A stretch of DNA of 47,406 nt from DATFXM01 sp035315885 (GTDB taxonomy: Bacteria; Acidobacteriota; Blastocatellia; UBA7656). Numbering within the stretch: the stretch's first letter is position 1; every line of letters starts with the position of its first letter. Of the stretch, positions 1 to 6,673 are shown in pieces. The notes below the pieces were generated by a model. That model saw only the letters and a program-made list of their open reading frames with translations, was not told the DNA's origin and did not search any database. A program made the translations under genes and the position numbers. The stretch is from positions 1 to 47,406 of the forward strand of contig DATFXM010000054.1 of the NCBI GenBank assembly GCA_035315885.1. Reading direction: 5' to 3'.

Positions 1-141
1 CGACCTGAACTGGATCTTCGGGTTGTTCTTTGCCAACACCTTCGTTATCGCTGCTGTCAGCGTCGTCTTCCCGTGATCGATGTGCCCGATTGTACCTACA
101 TTCACGTGCGGCTTTGACCGATCAAATTTCTCTTTCGCCAT
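1..141 (-). CDS. tuf: Elongation factor Tu, N-terminal part (cut by window edge)
   Basis: The reverse strand from 141 reads MAKEKFDRSKPHVNVGTIGH and continues with IDHGKTTLTAAI, the N-terminus and P-loop (GHIDHGKT) of EF-Tu, the GTPase that carries aminoacyl-tRNA to the ribosome. Only 47 codons are inside the window; the gene runs off the left edge. A Shine-Dalgarno AGGAGAG lies 2 nt before the ATG. It follows three tRNA genes on the same strand, the order seen in the enterobacterial tRNA-tufB operon, so it is probably co-transcribed with them. Confidence 0.97.
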   Translation of the reverse strand, partial: MAKEKFDRSKPHVNVGTIGHIDHGKTTLTAAITKVLAKNNPKIQFRS

Positions 142-207
142 AACTCTCCTGTAAGTCCCCCTGCATTAATTGCGCTAAGTTCGCTGGCGTTTCGCGGCTG
201 GCTGAGC

Positions 208-282
<75 letters not shown>

Positions 283-298
283 TCGCGGACTTAAAGCG

Positions 299-374
<76 letters not shown>

Positions 375-421
375 CCTCATAAAACTTTCAACGACCAACT
401 CGAATCCTCAGTTTTCTTAGA

Positions 422-509
422 TGGTGCTGGGGGAAGGATTCGAACCTTCGTAGAGCCGAAGCCCGCCGGGTTTACAGCCCGGTGCCATTAACCACTCGAC
501 CACCCCAGC
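422..509 (-). tRNA. tyrU: tRNA-Tyr (anticodon GTA)
   Basis: A long-variable-arm tRNA on the minus strand. Acceptor GCTGGGG pairs with CCCCAGC, the anticodon loop is CTGTAAA (anticodon GTA), the extra arm contains GGGCTTCGGCTC, and CCA is encoded (422-424). It is the first tRNA of the block that leads into tuf. Confidence 0.96.
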
Positions 510-622
510 ACATCAACCGACCGCCAATTTTCGACTGAACAGAGCAGCAAATGACTTCAAATACCGCTACAACCCATAGGGTGACAGTACCCAAGCCACG
601 TGGGTACGAATCGAAAACGGCC

Positions 623-651
623 ATTCTAGACGAGTTGACCTTTATACGCAA
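623..651 (-). promoter_or_regulatory. Likely sigma70 promoter of the tRNA-tuf operon
   Basis: On the minus strand TTGCGT (646-651) is followed after 17 nt by TAGAAT (623-628). Transcription would begin near 616, about 105 nt upstream of the mature tRNA-Tyr. It points toward the tRNA block and no other gene intervenes. Inferred from hexamer match and spacing only. Confidence 0.55.
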
Positions 652-670
652 GCAGTTTGCGGGTCGAAGA

Positions 671-850
671 GAGTTCTGAGTCCCTAGTTCTGAGTTCTGA
701 GAATACCGAAAAGAGAGTTTCAGAGTTCTGAGTCTCCTTATCCCCTCATCTTCCTCATCTTCTCATCTCCGAGTCACCTCCTCTCCGCGTCTCGCCCGTT
801 CGCCCCTTCCTCTTCAAGCCAAACCCGAAACCCTCCGCCCCTTCGCCATC
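671..850 (+). repeat. Composite intergenic repeat: GAGTNCT heptamers plus pyrimidine-rich GC block
   Basis: The first half (671-735) holds variants of the heptamer GAGTTCT/GAGTCCT. The second half (736-850) is a pyrimidine-rich run with CCCCTCATC, CTCCGCGTCTC and CGCCCCTTC modules, then AACCCGAAACCCT. The same modules recur in the same order at 6468-6566 and, inverted, at 13100-13171 with related blocks at 14330-14583. No ORF is supported here. Confidence 0.75.
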
Positions 851-978
851 TTTTACGTCTCTTTTATAACGCCTTTATGACTTTAATCGCATCTGCTCAG
901 TATCCTGCCGTCGAGTTGCGAGCCGTTCACTCCACAAAGCCGCGCAGCGCAACTCACCAGTGAACACAGGAGGTTCAA

Positions 979-2451
979 ATGAGTATTAGCAACAACGACA
1001 AACATCCAAAAGACTCCAGCAATTCACACGCAATCATCATAGGTGGAAGCATGGCCGGGCTGCTTTCAGCTCGAGTGTTGACCGATTACTTTGACACTGT
1101 CACTCTCCTGGAGCGCGACGGCCACTCAGATCTGCCAGCCTTCAGACCCGGCCTGCCTCAGGCTCAGCATGTTCACGCTTTGCTTAAGCGCGGGCAGGGC
1201 GTACTCGAAGGGTTTTTCCCGGGTCTGCATGAAGAGATGGTTGCTCTCGGTGCTCACGTACTTGATTCGGCTGCCGACTTGAAGTGGCTCACTCCAGGAG
1301 GGTGGGGAGTCAGATTCCGGTCCGGCATTGATGTGCTTTCGTTCAGTCGTCCGCTGATCGACTGGGTCCTCAGGCGCAGGCTGGCGGCTAACCCACAAAT
1401 TCGAATTCTGGACAACCGCGATGTCTCGGGCCTCACTATAAGCACCGGCCTTAGCACCATCACCGGCGTCACAACCCGAAAGCGAGGCGTGGCCAGTCTC
1501 GGCGAAGAGACGATCGAAGCCGACCTGGTGGTTGATGCAATGGGACGTGGGTCGCGGACGCCGCAATGGCTTAGCCAGTTTGGTTATCTCCCGCCACAAG
1601 AAACCGTGGTCAATGCCTTTATCGGATACGCCAGTCGCATTTATAAGAGGCCGTCGAATTTCAACGACGATTGGAAAGCGTTTATCCTTCAGGCGGCGCC
1701 GCCTCATCGCAGCCGCGCCGGACTAATCTTCCCGATAGAAGGAGACCGCTGGCTGATCACGATTACCGGGGGTTCCCGGGATTATCCGCCGGCCGATGAG
1801 CAGGGATTTCTGGATTTCATCCGGAGCCTTCCCAGCACGGAAATGATCAGAGCCGTGCAAAACGCCGAGCCGCTATCTGACATAAAAGTCTATCGCGCGA
1901 ACGAAAACAGGTGGCGACATTATGAACGGACTCAATTGCCTAATAGATTTCTGGTGACTGGTGATGCGGCGTGTGCATTCAACCCTATTTATGGACAAGG
2001 CATGACGACTGCGGCACTCGGTGCGCTTCTACTACAAGAGCAGCTTGAGGATCAGCTAAGAAGCTATCGTTCGCTTGACGAGTTGGGTCCGCGGTATCAG
2101 AAGGCGCTTGCACGATTGATAAACGTGCCGTGGACGATCGCTACTGGGACGGATTATCGCTATCCGGTGTTCGAAGGCGGACAACCGACATTGCGATATC
2201 GGTTCATGCACAAATACATCGATCATGTTCTCGCGATAGCTGCGACGAATCGCAAGATTCGAAGTCTGTGGTTGCAGGTTTTTCAGATGGTGAAGCCACC
2301 GCAGACCATGTTCAGGCCGTCGATTGCGATGCGAGTTCTCGGACGAGTCTTGCGAGGGGCATCGCACACGCAACACCCACAGAGCAAATTCGCAGTTGAG
2401 AAACCGAAAGTGATGGGAGGTATAACCGAGGTACCAGAATCGAGAACCTAG
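979..2451 (+). CDS. FAD-dependent oxidoreductase / monooxygenase-like protein
   Basis: A 490-residue flavoprotein of the p-hydroxybenzoate hydroxylase/geranylgeranyl reductase superfold. Residues 18-27 (AIIIGGSMAG) form the N-terminal FAD-binding Rossmann turn, followed by an acidic strand end (LLERD). The second FAD motif is GDAACAFNPIYGQGM near residues 329-343. The substrate is not readable from sequence; halogenases, aromatic hydroxylases and polyprenyl reductases share this architecture. A strong Shine-Dalgarno CAGGAGG (967-973) precedes the ATG. The gene is isolated and points opposite to the tRNA genes on both sides, lying inside what is normally one continuous thrU-tyrU-glyT-thrT-tufB cluster, which suggests insertion. 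The family is secure; the specific reaction is unknown. Confidence 0.88.
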   Translation: MSISNNDKHPKDSSNSHAIIIGGSMAGLLSARVLTDYFDTVTLLERDGHSDLPAFRPGLPQAQHVHALLKRGQGVLEGFFPGLHEEMVALGAHVLDSAADLKWLTPGGWGVRFRSGIDVLSFSRPLIDWVLRRRLAANPQIRILDNRDVSGLTISTGLSTITGVTTRKRGVASLGEETIEADLVVDAMGRGSRTPQWLSQFGYLPPQETVVNAFIGYASRIYKRPSNFNDDWKAFILQAAPPHRSRAGLIFPIEGDRWLITITGGSRDYPPADEQGFLDFIRSLPSTEMIRAVQNAEPLSDIKVYRANENRWRHYERTQLPNRFLVTGDAACAFNPIYGQGMTTAALGALLLQEQLEDQLRSYRSLDELGPRYQKALARLINVPWTIATGTDYRYPVFEGGQPTLRYRFMHKYIDHVLAIAATNRKIRSLWLQVFQMVKPPQTMFRPSIAMRVLGRVLRGASHTQHPQSKFAVEKPKVMGGITEVPESRT

Positions 2452-2506
2452 CGGGCTGATTCTGCCAGATGGCAACCATTCTTGCGGACGTAAGCCGACG
2501 AACTAA

Positions 2507-2582
2507 TGGAGCCGGTGAAGGGACTCGAACCCCCGACCCGCTGATTACAAATCAGCTGCTCTACCAACTGAGCTACACCGGC
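2507..2582 (-). tRNA. thrU: tRNA-Thr (anticodon TGT)
   Basis: On the minus strand acceptor GCCGGTG pairs with CACCGGC. The D-arm GCTC..GAGC, anticodon stem GCTGA/TCAGC with loop TTTGTAA (anticodon TGT) and T-loop TTCGAGT are intact, and CCA is encoded (2507-2509). Its anticodon matches thrU, the first gene of the classical four-tRNA tufB cluster. Here it is separated from tRNA-Tyr by about 2 kb. Confidence 0.96.
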
Positions 2583-2617
2583 TCATGCGCCCGCAAAAAC
2601 GCCTCGGCAAAGCGCTA

Positions 2618-2647
2618 ATATTATTCGACCCGTTGTTCCATCTGCAA
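2618..2647 (-). promoter_or_regulatory. Likely promoter of tRNA-Thr(TGT)
   Basis: On the minus strand TTGCAG (2642-2647) is followed after 18 nt by TAATAT (2618-2623), placing initiation about 30 nt before the mature tRNA. It would let this tRNA be transcribed independently of the tRNA-tuf block, as its separation requires. Confidence 0.55.
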
Positions 2648-3155
2648 GTCACCACTCATCGGCCATCCCACACGACTAAGAGTTGGTGCTGCGCCCTAAA
2701 ACCGGCGCGGACTTTGGAATCGGCCTTCTATACTCACCGCGCCATTCATACCTGGGATGCCGCGAGAACCAATCCATTTTTAATAAGAGCAAGAAGACGC
2801 TGGTTCTCTTCAGCCGCTGCCGTTGCTCCGCGGCTTTCCTCCTGACGTTTGCGAAGTAGTTTGCGACCGAACACTCAGATGGCGGCGTCACATTCAGATC
2901 CCGCATCGAATGTTCAGCACGCCGTCCCGCGATTCCAGCGAGCCGGAGATTGGCTTCTTCAGTAGTTGAGAATCGACATTGATTCATCGAGTCGGGATTA
3001 GTGTCGGCCGCAGTGCGCTGCACGCACTTAAGCGAAAAGAGTGTGTGGATTCCAGGGGCAACATTCGTAGATGAGACCTTCTATCAGCGGCGATTATAAA
3101 GCGAGGGCAATCAGGCCCCAACAGTAAACTCTTCAACCTCTTTCGGTGACGCGGC
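2648..3155. other. Intergenic region without a supported gene
   Basis: About 500 nt between tRNA-Thr(TGT) and the peptide permease. Short ORFs exist on both strands but none has a recognisable domain, a convincing ribosome-binding site or a good start. I see no repeat of the families found elsewhere in the window and no strong promoter. Confidence 0.5.
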
Positions 3156-4121
3156 GTGAGGATTCATAGTGCCGTGGTATCATTCGCCAACATGCTTGCG
3201 CTGGGGATCGCGATCATAAGGCGATTATTGATTGTCATACCGGTCCTCTGGGCTGTAGTCACGTTGGTGTTCCTTCTCATTCACATTGTGCCCGGAGATC
3301 CCGCCAGAAATCTCGTCGGCGAAAATGCTACCGAACAACAAGTCCAGCAAGTTCGCTCTGAGCTCGGTCTCGACAAACCGCTTATTACTCAATACGCCGA
3401 CTACTGGCGGGGACTTTCGCGCGGCGACTGGGGAGTGAATCCAGTAACTCACGAGCCAGTTCTGAAGCGAATCGCATCGCGGTACCCCTCGACCGTAAAG
3501 CTGGCGATCAGCGCGATGATCTTCGCAATCATCGTCTCGGTTCCGCTCGGGGTGACCGCTGCAACTCACAAAGGCAGCGCCGTAGATTCGCTTTCAACGC
3601 TTGGGGCTCTGCTGGGGATTTCACTTCCAAGCTTCGCGCTTGGGCCGCTGCTGGTGCTGGTGTTTTCGGTTCAGCTCGGAGTCGCGCCGGTTTCCGGCGC
3701 GGGCGGCTTTTCGCATCTCGTGTTGCCGGCCATCACTCTCGGTGCGGGTTTATCGGCCATCCTGACCAGAATTGTTCGTTCAAGCGTCCTCGAGGAATTA
3801 GGAGAGGACTACGTGCGGACTGCCCGCGCGAAGGGATTGCCCGAACGGCAAGTCATCTACAAACACGTTCTCAAGAACGGGCTGATTCCGGTGGTGACTG
3901 TGCTGGGACTGCAATTCGGTGTTCTGCTGGCAGGCGCCATTATCACCGAGCGCGTCTTTTCATGGCCGGGGGTTGGGAGTCTGCTGGTGGACAGCATAAA
4001 CGAGCGCGATTACAAGCTGACGCAAGGCTGCATTCTGGTCATCGCGGTGACCTACGTACTGGTCAATACAGCAACTGATCTCTTGTACCGGTGGCTCGAC
4101 CCGCGGATCAAAGTAGATTGA
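3156..4121 (+). CDS. dppB: Peptide/nickel-type ABC transporter permease (DppB/OppB family)
   Basis: An inner-membrane permease of the binding-protein-dependent importers. The N-terminal segment RRLLIVIPVLWAVVTLVFLL is the first membrane helix and leads into the family signature HIVPGDPARNLVG. The cytoplasmic EAA loop is ELGEDYVRTARAKGLPERQV, contacting the ATPase. About six membrane helices and the usual C-terminal RWLDPRIK end follow. The start at 3156 is GTG with no good Shine-Dalgarno; an ATG at 3192 gives a more typical N-terminus, so the true start may be there. It is followed 1 nt later by the second permease. No ATPase gene is adjacent, and a candidate binding protein lies about 7 kb downstream at 11332. 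The substrate (di/oligopeptide or other) is inferred from family only. Confidence 0.9.
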   Translation: MRIHSAVVSFANMLALGIAIIRRLLIVIPVLWAVVTLVFLLIHIVPGDPARNLVGENATEQQVQQVRSELGLDKPLITQYADYWRGLSRGDWGVNPVTHEPVLKRIASRYPSTVKLAISAMIFAIIVSVPLGVTAATHKGSAVDSLSTLGALLGISLPSFALGPLLVLVFSVQLGVAPVSGAGGFSHLVLPAITLGAGLSAILTRIVRSSVLEELGEDYVRTARAKGLPERQVIYKHVLKNGLIPVVTVLGLQFGVLLAGAIITERVFSWPGVGSLLVDSINERDYKLTQGCILVIAVTYVLVNTATDLLYRWLDPRIKVD

Positions 4122-4122
4122 C

Positions 4123-4932
4123 GTGATGAACAAGGTAGCGAAAACGGGGCTGGTCGTGGTGGCGGCGCTTGTGTTGATGGCAGTCCTTTCGCCGGTGATC
4201 GCCTCCTGGGACAAAGTCCAGCGGCAGAACCTGGAAGCGAGACTCGATCCGCCCGATCGAACTCATCTGATGGGACGCGACCAGCTTGGGAGGGATCTGT
4301 TCGCGCGAATCGTATACGGCGCTCGGGTTTCCATGCTTGTAGGTTTGTCGGTGGTTGCAGTCTCATCAATCGCGGGAGTCTTAATCGGAGCGCTTGCAGG
4401 TTACGCCGGAGGCTGGACCGATCGCCTCGTATCGAGTTTCTTGTTCAACGTATTCCTCTCGTTTCCCGGAATACTGCTGGCAATAGCGATGGTGGCATTC
4501 CTGGGCCCAAGCATCGAGAACCTGATCGTAGCGCTGTCCGCGATCGGCTGGGTTGGTTACGCACGGGTCATGCGCGCGCAGGTACTTAAGGTACGAGAGT
4601 ACGACTTTGTGACTGCAGCGCGGGCGCTGGGAGCTAGCAACCGGCGGATTCTGTTCAGGCACATTTTGCCGAACTCTATACAGCCGCTGATCGTTCAGGC
4701 GTCGCTCGGCATGGCAGGGGCGATACTGGCCGAAGCCGGGATGAGCTTTCTAGGTCTGGGAGTGCCGGAGCCAATCCCGTCGTGGGGCAAGATGATCGAT
4801 GACTCGCGAGAATTCTGGTTCACCGCTCCGCACCTGTTCATTTTTCCCGGTTTGATGATTGCCGCCGCAGTGCTGGCGTTCAATTTTGTAGGGGACGGGC
4901 TACGACAACGGCTCGACCCCAAGCAACGCTAG
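4123..4932 (+). CDS. dppC: Peptide/nickel-type ABC transporter permease (DppC/OppC family)
   Basis: Partner permease of the preceding gene. It has an N-terminal helix (VVVAALVLMAVLSPVIA), the family motif HLMGRDQLGRDLFARIVYGAR, and the EAA loop REYDFVTAARALGASNRRIL before HILPN. It ends with the usual LDPK. A GTG at 4123 is immediately followed by ATG (4126), either of which may start it; the dppB stop ends at 4121, so translation is probably coupled. At 269 residues it is slightly shorter than typical DppC proteins, mainly at the cytoplasmic N-terminus. The stop is 3 nt from the stop of the convergent dehydrogenase gene, leaving no room for a separate terminator. Confidence 0.92.
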   Translation: MMNKVAKTGLVVVAALVLMAVLSPVIASWDKVQRQNLEARLDPPDRTHLMGRDQLGRDLFARIVYGARVSMLVGLSVVAVSSIAGVLIGALAGYAGGWTDRLVSSFLFNVFLSFPGILLAIAMVAFLGPSIENLIVALSAIGWVGYARVMRAQVLKVREYDFVTAARALGASNRRILFRHILPNSIQPLIVQASLGMAGAILAEAGMSFLGLGVPEPIPSWGKMIDDSREFWFTAPHLFIFPGLMIAAAVLAFNFVGDGLRQRLDPKQR

Positions 4933-4935
4933 CGC

Positions 4936-6033
4936 TTATTCAAAGGCTTCTTTGTTGACCACGTAAGGCATTTTTCTCGGGTCGCCCTCGTACCGGCCTT
5001 CCAGCATATCGATCACCGCCTGCACCGCGCGTCCCGCCATTCCAACATCCGGATCAGCCGAGAGACGAGTTTCTTTCGTGCCCGACGCGAAGTGATGGAA
5101 TAGCCGCAAGCGGTCCTTCAGTTTTGGATCTCGCAACGGACTGTTCTCCGGGAGTGGTTCGGTCTCGAAGACATCGAGCGCAGCTCCGGCGATCTCGCCG
5201 TACATCAACGAGTCGTACAACGCGCGTTCGTCGACTACGGCTCCGCGCGAGGTGTTTATCAGATACGCTGTCGGTTTCATCCGCCTGAATGCTTCGTGGT
5301 TCATCAGATGAAAGGTCGGGTTTGGTGATTGTCCGGGCAGGACCAGAGGCACGTGGAGGCTCACGTAATCTGCGTTTGTCAGCGCGTCTTCAAACGAAAC
5401 GCATGCAATCGAATTCGGGCGACGAGTGAATCCGGCTTCGAAGCGCAGATCCATTTCTCGCTGAGCGTAGTCGAGTAAGTTTCCTTTGACTGACCCGGGT
5501 TGATTGAGCAAAAGGTCCACGTCGAAGCCCAGACATTTGCGGGCGAAGGCCCTTCCGATACGACCGGCGCCTATCACTGCGACTGTTTTGCCGGTTACTT
5601 CATCGCCGAGGAACGGATGGTGTGGGTGCCACGATCCCCATTCACCACTTTCCACGAGTTTTTCCGAGGAGTAGAGCTTGCGAGACAAAGCTCCGAGCAT
5701 GAAGAGCGCGAATTCGGCGGTGGCTTCGGTAAGCACGTCGGGGGTGGTGCTGAAGGGGATTTTCAAGCGATTGGCGGTTTGTCTGTCTATGTTGTCGAAG
5801 CCTACGGCAATTTGCGCGATGATCTTGAGGTTGCCGGCTCCGGCTTCGAGGACTTCCTGATCGATTTTGTCGCGGAGTGTGGTGATCAGAGCATCCACGC
5901 CCTGATGGAGGATCTGGATGATGTAAGCCTTCGGTGGAGGATCGAGTTTGTCGTAGACAACCACCTGGTAGCCGCGTTCTCTCAGTTTGTTGAGCGCTTG
6001 CTCACCGATGTCCGCAGTAGCGAAGATTTTCAT
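4936..6033 (-). CDS. D-isomer-specific 2-hydroxyacid dehydrogenase (glyoxylate/hydroxypyruvate reductase-like)
   Basis: NAD(P)-dependent reductase/dehydrogenase of 2-hydroxyacids, 365 residues from the chosen ATG at 6033 (MKIFATADIGEQAL). The nucleotide-binding turn is VAVIGAGRIGRAFA. The substrate-domain segment AQIAVGFDNID and the catalytic-domain segments INTSRGAVVDERAL and ALDVFETEPLP are the expected family signatures. An in-frame upstream start would add MLPTAYCLLPTP, but that stretch is encoded by the heptamer repeat next door and is not conserved-looking, so I reject it. No Shine-Dalgarno is visible: the repeat reaches to within about 3 nt of the ATG. The substrate (glyoxylate, hydroxypyruvate or another 2-oxoacid) is not decided by sequence. 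Confidence 0.9.
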   Translation of the reverse strand: MKIFATADIGEQALNKLRERGYQVVVYDKLDPPPKAYIIQILHQGVDALITTLRDKIDQEVLEAGAGNLKIIAQIAVGFDNIDRQTANRLKIPFSTTPDVLTEATAEFALFMLGALSRKLYSSEKLVESGEWGSWHPHHPFLGDEVTGKTVAVIGAGRIGRAFARKCLGFDVDLLLNQPGSVKGNLLDYAQREMDLRFEAGFTRRPNSIACVSFEDALTNADYVSLHVPLVLPGQSPNPTFHLMNHEAFRRMKPTAYLINTSRGAVVDERALYDSLMYGEIAGAALDVFETEPLPENSPLRDPKLKDRLRLFHHFASGTKETRLSADPDVGMAGRAVQAVIDMLEGRYEGDPRKMPYVVNKEAFE

Positions 6034-6036
6034 GGG

Positions 6037-6148
6037 TGTAGGCAGTAGGCAGTATGCAGTAGGCAGCACGAAGATGAAAGGACGAGGCGTGCGCGAATCT
6101 TTGCGGCCTACTGCCTACTGCTTACTGCATACTGCCTACTACTGCATA
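6037..6148. repeat. Inverted pair of TAGGCAG heptamer arrays
   Basis: The left arm (6037-6067) has about four units of TAGGCAG including the variant TATGCAG. The right arm (6106-6148) carries the complementary CCTACTG units with variants CTTACTG and CATACTG. The arms are separated by about 38 nt and could form a long hairpin. The array starts a few nt from the start codon of the dehydrogenase gene. A second, larger inverted pair of the same family lies at 47116-47276. Confidence 0.85.
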
Positions 6149-6204
6149 TCGTCGCAGGTGAGTGTCAGGAGCGCTATTACTTGTGGCTATGAATGAGTTT
6201 TTGC

Positions 6205-6234
6205 TTGACATGAGAGTGAGCCTTTCCTTAGTAT
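6205..6234 (+). promoter_or_regulatory. Strong sigma70-like promoter of the small RNA/leader unit
   Basis: Perfect -35 TTGACA (6205-6210), 18-nt spacer, -10 TAGTAT (6229-6234), predicting transcription from about 6241. It is one of the best -35/-10 matches in the window, and what it drives is not a conventional gene. Confidence 0.7.
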
Positions 6235-6268
6235 GAGCGTCAACACCGGAAAGGAGGTGGTCCAGAGA

Positions 6269-6307
6269 ATGATAATCGTCAGACCAGGTGAGGTGGCTGA
6301 GGCCTGA
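6269..6307 (+). CDS. 12-codon ORF in the small RNA unit (putative leader peptide)
   Basis: ATG at 6269 and TGA at 6305-6307 encode MIIVRPGEVAEA. The very strong Shine-Dalgarno AAAGGAGGTGG lies about 11 nt upstream, a little longer than optimal. There is no regulatory codon run such as those in amino-acid attenuators. The stop codon overlaps the first arm of the predicted TGAGCGTG/CACGCTCA helix, so translation could affect folding downstream. I know of no homologous peptide; it may be translated, or the ribosome-binding sequence may be the functional part. Confidence 0.4.
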   Translation: MIIVRPGEVAEA

Positions 6308-6414
6308 GCGTGGCCAGCCGCGCGCGCCGCTGTTTCGATGGCGGCTGTGATGGCAGGAGCGGCACGCTCACCGAAGTTCGCGGATGGCCACAGGTCAATC
6401 CCAACAGCCCACCG

Positions 6415-6467
6415 CAAGCCCCGATGCCGAGCACCGAGAAATCGAGTAGCCGCATCGGGGCTTGTTT
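6415..6467 (+). terminator. Intrinsic terminator of the small RNA unit
   Basis: A perfect 13-bp inverted repeat, CAAGCCCCGATGC (6415-6427) and GCATCGGGGCTTG (6452-6464), is followed by TTTAGTT. The 24-nt loop is long, but the stem is GC-rich and strong. Confidence 0.7.
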
Positions 6468-6566
6468 AGTTCTAAGTCCTGAGTCCTGAGTTGAGTCTCC
6501 TCATCCCTCATCCCCTCATCTCCGCGTCACCGCGCGTCACCCCTTCGCCCCTCGACCTTCCCCTCT
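6468..6566 (+). repeat. Composite intergenic repeat, second copy
   Basis: Starts with GAGTCCT-type heptamers (6468-6497), then CTCATCCCTCATCCCCTCATC, CTCCGCGTCACC and CGCCCCT modules. The module order and orientation are those of the copy at 671-850. It lies between the small RNA terminator and the OPT promoter. Confidence 0.75.
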
Positions 6567-6571
6567 TTTAT

Positions 6572-6599
6572 TTGACTACTTTGCGCGCTCGCGTAAAAT
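6572..6599 (+). promoter_or_regulatory. Likely promoter of the OPT transporter gene
   Basis: TTGACT (6572-6577), 16-nt spacer, TAAAAT (6594-6599). The gene begins at 6674, so the untranslated leader would be about 68 nt. Confidence 0.6.
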
Positions 6600-6673
6600 G
6601 CTGGCATCCCGAAAGCTTCATTTACCTTCGAAGTTATATACGCGTAGTACGACTCTTTTTGGAGGTGGCTTGA

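Larger units (their letters stand above)
6241..6467 (+). ncRNA. Candidate structured small RNA / peptide-leader transcript with long anti-Shine-Dalgarno complement
   Basis: A self-contained transcription unit of about 225 nt: promoter at 6205-6234, intrinsic terminator at 6415-6467. The 5' part holds AAAGGAGGTGGTCCAG (6250-6265), which can pair over 16 consecutive positions (one G-U) with the conserved 16S rRNA 3' tail. A 12-codon ORF follows (6269-6307). The rest has complementary segments suggesting structure: TGAGCGTG (6305-6312) with CACGCTCA (6363-6370), or alternatively GTGGCCA (6310-6316) with TGGCCAC (6385-6391), and AGCCGC (6316-6321) with GCGGCT (6341-6346). The two overlapping pairings are mutually exclusive, as in a switch. 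I do not recognise an RNA family. It could be a regulatory RNA, a ribosome-binding decoy, or a leader-peptide gene. Confidence 0.55.

Noticed and set aside
2676..3023. Minus-strand ORF of 115 codons upstream of dppB
   Set aside because: Looks weakly protein-like in places but has no Shine-Dalgarno, no recognisable domain and no operon partner. Left as unexplained intergenic sequence.
6037..6148. Tandem short repeats resembling a CRISPR array
   Set aside because: The units are 7 bp, contiguous, with no unique spacers and no cas genes; they are simple heptamer arrays in inverted pairs. The same applies to 47116-47276.
6187..6417. Minus-strand ORF of 76 codons across the small RNA unit
   Set aside because: It is antisense to a unit with a good promoter, Shine-Dalgarno and terminator on the plus strand, and has no domain.
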